Below are positions 56,166-64,000 of a stretch of DNA of 64,000 nt, piece by piece. How positions within the stretch are numbered: the stretch's first letter is position 1; every line of letters begins with the position of its first letter. Both the position numbers and the translations under genes were made by a program. The notes under the pieces are model-generated. The model was not told the origin of the DNA, ran no database searches, and saw only the letters and a program-made list of their open reading frames with translations. Origin of the DNA: Mycolicibacterium sarraceniae (lineage in GTDB: Bacteria > Actinomycetota > Actinomycetes > Mycobacteriales > Mycobacteriaceae); NCBI RefSeq assembly GCF_010731875.1, contig NZ_AP022595.1, positions 4,278,001 through 4,342,000 of the forward strand, read 5' to 3'.

Positions 56166-57140
56166 ATGCACGCAATCGAAGTCGCCGCGACGGGCGGTCC
56201 CGAGGTCCTGAACTACGTCGAGAAGCCGAAACCCGAACCAGGCCCGACAGAGGTGCTCATCGAGGCGGATGCGATCGGCGTCAACTACATCGACACCTAT
56301 TTCCGTTCCGGGCAGTACCCGCGGGAGCTGCCGTTCGTGCTGGGTAGCGAGGTGTGCGGGACGGTGGCCGCGGTCGGCGACGACGTCGCCGCGATCACGC
56401 CCGGTGACCGGGTGGTGACTGCCGCCGCCATCGGCGCCTACGCGGACTTCTGCGTCGCGCCAGCCGATTTCGTCGCCTACGTGCCCGATAACGTCGCCTC
56501 GGATGCGGTCGCCTCCGCACTGCTCAAGGGGATGACGGCGCACTACCTGATCAAGTCGGTGTATCCGGTGCAGGCACGCGATTTCGTGCTCGTGCACGCG
56601 GGCGCTGGAGGCGTCGGACTGATCCTGACCCAGTGGGCGACCAGCCTGGGCGCGCGGGTGATCACCACGGCCTCCAGCCCGGGGAAAGCCGAATTGTCGC
56701 GCCAGGCCGGCGCGATCGAGGTGCTCGATTACCCCGAGGACACCGCCGATTTCGCCACCAAGATCCGCGAGCTCACCAACGACCACGGCGTCGCGGCCGC
56801 GTACGACGGCGTGGGCAAGACCACCTTCGACGCCAGCCTGGCCAGCCTGGCGATTCGGGGCACGCTGGCGCTGTTCGGCGCGTCCAGCGGACCGGTGCCG
56901 CCGGTCGACCCGCAGCGACTCAACGCCGCCGGATCGGTGTATCTGACCCGGCCGAACCTTGCTCACTTCACCCGCACCCAGGACGAATTCGCTTGGCGCG
57001 CGGGCGAATTGCTGGATGCGATCGCGGACGGCTCGATCACGATCACCGTAGGCGGCCACTACCCACTGGCCGAGGCTGCCCAGGCACACCGCGATCTGCA
57101 GGGCCGCAAGACGACGGGCTCAATCGTGTTGCTGCCCTGA
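56166..57140 (+). CDS. qor: quinone oxidoreductase, MDR family
   Basis: 324 residues, zinc-free medium-chain dehydrogenase. Conserved QOR features: GVNYIDTYFRSGQYP, GSEVCGTVAAVGDDV, the NADPH-binding HAGAGGVGLILTQWA, and a C-terminal TTGSIVL. It reduces quinones with NADPH. Counterpart of Rv1454c. No strong ribosome site; ATG 56166 sits very close to the divergent gene's promoter. Ends one base before a strong hairpin. Confidence 0.93.
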   Translation: MHAIEVAATGGPEVLNYVEKPKPEPGPTEVLIEADAIGVNYIDTYFRSGQYPRELPFVLGSEVCGTVAAVGDDVAAITPGDRVVTAAAIGAYADFCVAPADFVAYVPDNVASDAVASALLKGMTAHYLIKSVYPVQARDFVLVHAGAGGVGLILTQWATSLGARVITTASSPGKAELSRQAGAIEVLDYPEDTADFATKIRELTNDHGVAAAYDGVGKTTFDASLASLAIRGTLALFGASSGPVPPVDPQRLNAAGSVYLTRPNLAHFTRTQDEFAWRAGELLDAIADGSITITVGGHYPLAEAAQAHRDLQGRKTTGSIVLLP

Positions 57141-57171
57141 CTGGAGGCCTACCCCGGTCGGGGTTCTCCAG
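57141..57171. terminator. bidirectional hairpin between qor and ctaB
   Basis: CTGGAG pairs with CTCCAG as an outer stem and CCCCG with CGGGG as an inner stem, with small internal bulges. It begins right after the qor stop and lies seven bases from the convergent ctaB stop. There is no U-tract, as is common in mycobacterial terminators. Confidence 0.6.
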
Positions 57172-57178
57172 CCGGGGG

Positions 57179-58120
57179 TCAGCGGATGACGAGCTGGGCG
57201 ATAGTCGGCAGCGCCAGCACCGAATCGACCGCCAGCGCCACGAACAACACGGCGAGGTAGTTGTTCGACTGCAGGAATAGCTTCAGCGGCTTGACCGGGT
57301 TGCCGCGGCGCACGCCCGCGTGCAGGCGATGGGCCATCACCAGGAACCAAGCGCCAGCCAGCGCGGCCACCGAGGCATACACCCAGCCGGCCGCCGGGAT
57401 CAGCGCCAGCGTGGCGATCACCGTCAGCCAGGTGTAGATCAGGATCTGCTTGGTGACCTGCAGCTCGGTGGCGACCACCGGCAGCATCGGCACACCGGCA
57501 GCGGCGTAGTCATCCTTGTACTTCATCGCCAGCGCCCAGGTGTGCGGCGGTGTCCAGAAGAAGATGATCGCGAACATCACCAGCGCCTGCCAGCCGATCG
57601 TGTCGGTCACCGCCGACCAGCCAATCATCACCGGCATACAACCGGCCGCGCCGCCCCAGACCACGTTCTGCGAGGTGCGGCGCTTGAGTAGCAGGGTGTA
57701 GACCAGCACGTAGAAGGCGATCGTGGCCCCGGCCAGGTGCGCCGAGAGCATGTTCGTCGTCCACCACAGCCAGAAGAACGACGCCCCCGACAGCGCGAGC
57801 CCGAAGACCAGCGCGTGGCTGCGCGGCACCGTGGCCCGGGCCAGCGGCCGGCGCTCGGTGCGCTTCATCTTCTTGTCGATATCGGCATCGGCCACGCAGT
57901 TGAGCGTGTTGGCGCCGGCGGCCGCCAGCAGGCCGCCGAACAGGGTGTTGAGGATCAGCGGGAGATCGACCGTGCCGCGACCGGCCAGCAGCATCGCTGG
58001 AATGGTGGTGACCAGCAGCAACTCGATGACGCGCGGCTTGGTCAGAGCCAGATAGCCCAGCAACCGGTCGCGGAATCGGATCGGCGCCCCGTCAACGAGG
58101 TGCACTTCGCTAACTCTCAC
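57179..58120 (-). CDS. ctaB: protoheme IX farnesyltransferase (heme O synthase)
   Basis: 313 residues, UbiA superfamily with about nine membrane helices. The first Asp-rich motif is [20 protein letters not shown]; the second loop [17 protein letters not shown] holds further acidic residues. It adds farnesyl to heme B, giving the substrate of CtaA. GTG 58120 is chosen for AGGAG eight bases upstream; the frame is open to 58210. Counterpart of Rv1451. Confidence 0.95.
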   Translation of the reverse strand: MRVSEVHLVDGAPIRFRDRLLGYLALTKPRVIELLLVTTIPAMLLAGRGTVDLPLILNTLFGGLLAAAGANTLNCVADADIDKKMKRTERRPLARATVPRSHALVFGLALSGASFFWLWWTTNMLSAHLAGATIAFYVLVYTLLLKRRTSQNVVWGGAAGCMPVMIGWSAVTDTIGWQALVMFAIIFFWTPPHTWALAMKYKDDYAAAGVPMLPVVATELQVTKQILIYTWLTVIATLALIPAAGWVYASVAALAGAWFLVMAHRLHAGVRRGNPVKPLKLFLQSNNYLAVLFVALAVDSVLALPTIAQLVIR

Positions 58121-58362
58121 GCAACCGACTCCTGACACACCTGTCGACGATCTACTACAGAGGATGGTAGACGCCGCTGTCGGAGTATCAGAACCGAAGG
58201 GTCGATTCACGACGATGACATCGCGATGACACAGTTCTGGGTGTAGCGCTTCACCGGCGGGTAACGCTGGTAGCAGCGCTATGCAGCAAGGGCCCGACCG
58301 GCATTAGGGTGAAGAGGACCACCCCAGTTGCCAGCCCATCTGACGATGCCAGGAGCGACTTA
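58121..58362. other. divergent control region between ctaB and tkt
   Basis: 242 bases. The right part holds the tkt promoter (TAGGGT at 58305-58310) and ribosome site; the left part must hold the ctaB promoter, for which no clear -10 box stands out. No small gene is supported. Confidence 0.5.
58305..58310 (+). promoter_or_regulatory. -10 box for the tkt-tal-zwf-opcA operon
   Basis: TAGGGT fits TANNNT and would start RNA near 58317, giving a leader of about 46 bases ending in the AGGAG site before GTG 58363. Confidence 0.4.
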
Positions 58363-60486
<2,124 letters not shown>

Positions 60487-60517
60487 TCGCACACGAGAAC
60501 AACGAGAGGCAACCGTC

Positions 60518-61636
60518 ATGGCGCAGAATCCCAACCTCGCGGCGCTGTCCGCCGCCGGCGTGTCCGTCTGGCTCGACGATCTATCCCGGACCCGGCTGAA
60601 GACCGGCAACCTGCAGGAGCTGATCGACACCCGCAGCATCGTCGGTGTCACCACCAACCCGTCGATCTTCCAGGCCGCGCTCTCGCACGGCGATGCCTAC
60701 GACGCACAGGTTTGCGAGCTCGCCGAGCGCGGTGCCGATGTCGACGCGACCATCCGCACCGTCACCACCGATGACGTCCGCGAGGCCTGCGACGTCCTGC
60801 ACCCGCAGTGGGAGGCATCGAACGGTATCGACGGCCGGGTGTCCATCGAGGTCGACCCGCGGCTGGCCCACGACACCGATAAGACCGTGCTGCAGGCCAT
60901 CGAGCTGTGGAAGATCGTCGACCGGCCCAACCTGCTGATCAAGATCCCCGCCACCAAGGCCGGCCTGCCCGCGATCACCGCGGTTCTGGCCGAGGGCATT
61001 TCGGTCAACGTGACGCTGATCTTCTCGGTGCAGCGCCACCGCGAGGTCATCGACGCCTACCTCGCCGGGCTAGAAGCCGCCAAGCAGGCCGGCCACGACC
61101 TGTCCAAGATTCATTCGGTCGCTTCGTTTTTCGTGTCGCGGGTGGACACCGAGATCGACAAGCGGCTGGAGGCGATCGGCTCCGACGAGGCGCTGGCGCT
61201 GCGCGGACAAGCCGGCGTGGCCAATGCCCGGCTGGCCTACGCCGCCTACCAAGAGGTATTCGTCGGCGGTGAGCGTTTCGAAGCGCTCGCCGAAGCCGGT
61301 GCCCTGGTGCAGCGGCCGCTGTGGGCGTCCACCGGTGTCAAGAACCCGGACTACTCCGACACCCTCTACGTCACCGAACTCGTCGCCCCCAACACGGTGA
61401 ACACCATGCCGGAGAAGACCATTGAGGCGGTCGCCGACCACGGTGTGGTCACCGGAGACACCATCACCGGCAGCGCGGCGGCGGCCCAGGAGGTGTTCGA
61501 CAAGCTCGAGGCCATCGGCATCGACCTCACCGACGTGTTCCTGGTCTTGGAGGACGAGGGCGTGGACAAGTTCGAGAAGTCCTGGCAGGAACTCCTCGAC
61601 GCAACCCAGGAACAGCTGGACGCCGCCGCCAAATGA
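60518..61636 (+). CDS. tal: transaldolase
   Basis: 372 residues. Moves a three-carbon unit between sugar phosphates. The Schiff-base lysine lies in [15 protein letters not shown]; family signature [14 protein letters not shown] near the N-terminus. ATG 60518 has GAGAGG about eight bases upstream, 31 bases after tkt. Its stop overlaps the zwf ATG (ATGA at 61633-61636). Confidence 0.97.
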   Translation: MAQNPNLAALSAAGVSVWLDDLSRTRLKTGNLQELIDTRSIVGVTTNPSIFQAALSHGDAYDAQVCELAERGADVDATIRTVTTDDVREACDVLHPQWEASNGIDGRVSIEVDPRLAHDTDKTVLQAIELWKIVDRPNLLIKIPATKAGLPAITAVLAEGISVNVTLIFSVQRHREVIDAYLAGLEAAKQAGHDLSKIHSVASFFVSRVDTEIDKRLEAIGSDEALALRGQAGVANARLAYAAYQEVFVGGERFEALAEAGALVQRPLWASTGVKNPDYSDTLYVTELVAPNTVNTMPEKTIEAVADHGVVTGDTITGSAAAAQEVFDKLEAIGIDLTDVFLVLEDEGVDKFEKSWQELLDATQEQLDAAAK

Positions 61637-63201
61637 GTGACGCAGCCACTCCGGCGGTGACCTGCGCGGGCGCACCCGCCGACTGGCAGAACCCATTGCG
61701 GGACAAGCGCGATAAGCGCATGCCCCGCATCGCGGGCCCGTGTGGGGTGGTGATCTTCGGCGTCACGGGTGATCTCGCCACCAAGAAGTTGATGCCGGCG
61801 ATTTATGACCTGGCCAACCGCGGTCTGCTGCCTCCCACGTTCGCGCTGATCGGCTTCGCTCGGCGCGACTGGAAGGACCAGGACTTCGGCGATATCGTGC
61901 TGACCGCTGTCAAGGCGCATGCCCGCACCCCGTTTCGCCAAGAGGTCTGGGACCGGCTGGCCGAGGGAATCCGGTTCGTCGAGGGCGCTTTTGATGACGA
62001 TGCCGCGTTCGGCCGGTTGGCCGACACGCTGAAGAAGCTCGACGCCGAGCGCGGCACGGGCGGCAATCACGCGTTCTACCTGTCGATCCCGCCGAAGGCG
62101 TTCCCGCAGGTGCTCGAACAGTTGTCGACATCGGGCCTGGCAACCAAGCCCGACGGCTGCTGGAGTCGGGTGGTGATCGAGAAGCCGTTCGGTCACAATC
62201 TCAAGAGCGCCGAAGAGCTAAACACCTTGGTCAACAGCGTCTTTCCCGAATCATCGGTGTTCCGCATCGATCACTACCTCGGCAAAGAGACGGTGCAGAA
62301 CATCCTGGCGCTGCGCTTCGCCAACCAATTGTTCGACCCGATCTGGAATGCGCATTACGTCGACCATGTCCAGATCACCATGGCCGAGGACATCGGACTC
62401 GGCGGCCGTGGCGGCTATTACGACGGTGTGGGTGCAGCCCGCGACGTGATCCAGAACCACCTGTTGCAGCTGCTGGCGCTCACGGCGATGGAAGAGCCGG
62501 TCAACTTCAGCCCCGACGAGCTGCAGGCCGAGAAGATCAAGGTGCTCTCGGCCACGCGGCTGGTGGCACCGTTGGATGACAACACATCGCGCGGCCAGTA
62601 CACCGCCGGCTGGCAGGGCAACGAGCAGGCTGTCGGGTTGCTCGAGGAAGAGGGTTTCTCGCAGACCTCCACCACCGAGACGTACGCGGCGATCACCCTC
62701 GATGTGGACACCCGCCGCTGGGCGGGTGTGCCGTTCTATCTGCGGACCGGAAAACGACTGGGCCGCAGGGTGACTGAGATCGCCCTGGTGTTCAAGCGAG
62801 CCCCGCACCTGCCGTTTGACGACACCATGACCGACGAGCTCGGCAAGAACGCACTGGTGATCCGGGTACAGCCCGACGAAGGCATCACGCTGCGGTTCGG
62901 TTCCAAGGTGCCCGGCCATGCCATGGAGGTCCGCGACGTCAACATGGACTTCTCCTACGGTTCGGCGTTCGCCGAGGATTCACCGGAGGCCTACGAGCGA
63001 CTGATCCTCGATGTTCTGCTGGGTGAGCCTTCGCTGTTCCCGGTCAACCAGGAAGTCGAATTGGCCTGGAAGATCCTGGACCCCGCGCTGGAGAACTGGG
63101 CATCGCATGGCAAGCCTGAGCCGTACGAGTCCGGCGGTTGGGGTCCGGAATCCGCGTTCGAGATGTTGCGCCGGTCTGGGCGCGAATGGAGGCGCCCGTG
63201 A
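61633..63201 (+). CDS. zwf: glucose-6-phosphate 1-dehydrogenase
   Basis: 522 residues. Oxidises glucose 6-phosphate to the lactone and makes NADPH. Cofactor fold [20 protein letters not shown]; the active-site signature is [14 protein letters not shown]. Counterpart of Rv1447c (zwf2). Start ATG overlaps tal; the first 36 residues form a polar tail before the Rossmann fold. Its stop overlaps the opcA start. Confidence 0.96.
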   Translation: MSDAATPAVTCAGAPADWQNPLRDKRDKRMPRIAGPCGVVIFGVTGDLATKKLMPAIYDLANRGLLPPTFALIGFARRDWKDQDFGDIVLTAVKAHARTPFRQEVWDRLAEGIRFVEGAFDDDAAFGRLADTLKKLDAERGTGGNHAFYLSIPPKAFPQVLEQLSTSGLATKPDGCWSRVVIEKPFGHNLKSAEELNTLVNSVFPESSVFRIDHYLGKETVQNILALRFANQLFDPIWNAHYVDHVQITMAEDIGLGGRGGYYDGVGAARDVIQNHLLQLLALTAMEEPVNFSPDELQAEKIKVLSATRLVAPLDDNTSRGQYTAGWQGNEQAVGLLEEEGFSQTSTTETYAAITLDVDTRRWAGVPFYLRTGKRLGRRVTEIALVFKRAPHLPFDDTMTDELGKNALVIRVQPDEGITLRFGSKVPGHAMEVRDVNMDFSYGSAFAEDSPEAYERLILDVLLGEPSLFPVNQEVELAWKILDPALENWASHGKPEPYESGGWGPESAFEMLRRSGREWRRP

Positions 63202-64000
63202 TTGTCGATATGCCGGACACCAGCACCGGCGCGGTCAACAAGAAGCTGGATTCGCTGCGCACCGAGGGCGGGGCGATCACGATGGCCCGGGTGCTGACCC
63301 TGGTCATCGCACCGGACACCAGCGCCATGCTAGAAGATTCGATCGAGGCGGCCAACAGCGCCAGCCACGAGCACCCCTGCCGGGTGATCGTGGTGGTGCC
63401 CGGGGATCCGGATGCGGCCGAACCCAAGCTGGACGGGCAGATCCGCGTCGGTCATGACGCCGGTTCGGGTGAGGTCGTCGTACTCACGTTGTCGGGACCG
63501 CTGGCCAACCAGGCCAGCAGCGTCGTGATGCCGTTCCTGCTGCCCGACACTCCGGTCGTGGCATGGTGGCCCGCGGTAGCCCCCGCTATTCCAGCTGAAG
63601 ACCCGTTGGGACAGTTAGCGATTCGCCGGATCACCGATGCCACCAATGGCGTGGACCCGCTGGATTCGATCAAGGGTCGCCTCGAGGGGTACACCGCCGG
63701 GGATACCGATCTCGCGTGGAGCCGAATCACATACTGGCGGGCTTTGCTCACCTCGACGTTGGACCAGGCGCCGTTCGAGCCCATCACGTCGGCGCTGGTC
63801 TCGGGGCTGAAAACCGAACCCTCCCTTGATGTCTTGGCCGGCTGGCTGGCCACCCGGATCGACGGTCCGGTACAGCGGGCATACGGCGATCTGAAGGTCG
63901 AGCTGGTTCGCCCGACCGAGACGATCACCTTGAGCCGTCCGCAGACCGGGGTGACCGCGACGCTGACGCGCACTGCCCGCCCCGACGCGAAGGTGCCGCT
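63198..64000 (+). CDS. opcA: OpcA, G6PDH assembly factor (3' end cut by window)
   Basis: 267 codons are visible of a protein usually about 300 residues long. OpcA is an allosteric/assembly partner of glucose-6-phosphate dehydrogenase in Actinobacteria and Cyanobacteria. Visible features: VMPFLLPDTPVVAWWPAVAP, and AWSRITYWRALLTSTLDQ. The GTG at 63198 overlaps the zwf stop as GTGA. The second Met (codon 5) is an alternative start. Confidence 0.95.
   Translation, partial: MIVDMPDTSTGAVNKKLDSLRTEGGAITMARVLTLVIAPDTSAMLEDSIEAANSASHEHPCRVIVVVPGDPDAAEPKLDGQIRVGHDAGSGEVVVLTLSGPLANQASSVVMPFLLPDTPVVAWWPAVAPAIPAEDPLGQLAIRRITDATNGVDPLDSIKGRLEGYTAGDTDLAWSRITYWRALLTSTLDQAPFEPITSALVSGLKTEPSLDVLAGWLATRIDGPVQRAYGDLKVELVRPTETITLSRPQTGVTATLTRTARPDAKVP

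Noticed and set aside
56148..57089. Long upstream extension of the ATP-grasp frame through qor
   Set aside because: Antisense to qor; a leaderless start at 56147 explains the gene.

Overview
The window comes from a mycobacterium, most likely a rapid grower (Mycolicibacterium-like). The DNA is high in GC, GTG starts are common, and the gene content is typical of the genus: fabG1-inhA, ripA/ripB, the SUF operon with SufR, mutAB-meaB, mptB, an actinobacterial ileS T-box and a Pks5-type lipid locus. From about 18 kb to the right end the order is the same as the M. tuberculosis block Rv1446c (opcA) to Rv1497 (lipL), read in reverse; at the left end ileS (Rv1536) also lies next to a pks5/papA locus. 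These comparisons are from memory of the reference gene order, not from a search.

Layout. 1-3.2 kb: ileS (3' end cut by the window) with its T-box leader. 3.2-4.5 kb: a disturbed stretch with a stand-alone C-terminal half of a condensation domain, a frameshifted small HTH gene and a doubtful small ORF. 4.5-17 kb: a compact cell-envelope lipid locus with a GT1 glycosyltransferase, a GAP-family membrane protein, two paralogous condensation-fold acyltransferases, a PapA and a 2091-residue KS-AT-DH-ER-KR-ACP synthase. 17-18 kb: about 1 kb without a convincing gene. 18-24.5 kb: mutA-mutB-meaB-lipL (methylmalonyl-CoA chemistry, which feeds Pks5-type synthases). 24.6-28.5 kb: a TVP38-family membrane protein, SPFH/NfeD and small conserved genes. 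28.5-37.3 kb: hemH, inhA, fabG1, the VWA/DUF58/MoxR1 set, ripB, ripA and a membrane protein. 37.4-43.9 kb: acnA-acnR, a SnoaL remnant, a small HTH protein, an ABC-F protein, echA12. 43.9-50.6 kb: thioredoxin and sufR-B-D-C-S-U-T. 50.7-58.1 kb: mptB, an ABC exporter, ctaA, an ATP-grasp protein, qor, ctaB. 58.3-64 kb: tkt-tal-zwf-opcA (cut by the window), the pentose phosphate operon.

Most operons show tight coupling (ATGA, GTGA or TGATG overlaps). Several starts are fixed by a TANNNT -10 box 6-8 bases before an ATG/GTG, which is the mycobacterial leaderless arrangement.

The most interesting non-coding signals are a 9-bp-phased array of GTCACA-like half-sites upstream of ripA (MtrA-like), an ACACT-N5-TGTGA element on the predicted sufR start, an inverted repeat over the mutA -10 box, a palindrome over the ctaA promoter, and a 22-codon ORF coupled by ATGA at both ends inside the ABC exporter operon. 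No tRNA, rRNA, insertion sequence, prophage or CRISPR array was seen. The lipid locus is compact and unusual in composition, but it is a variant of a known type rather than a wholly new system.
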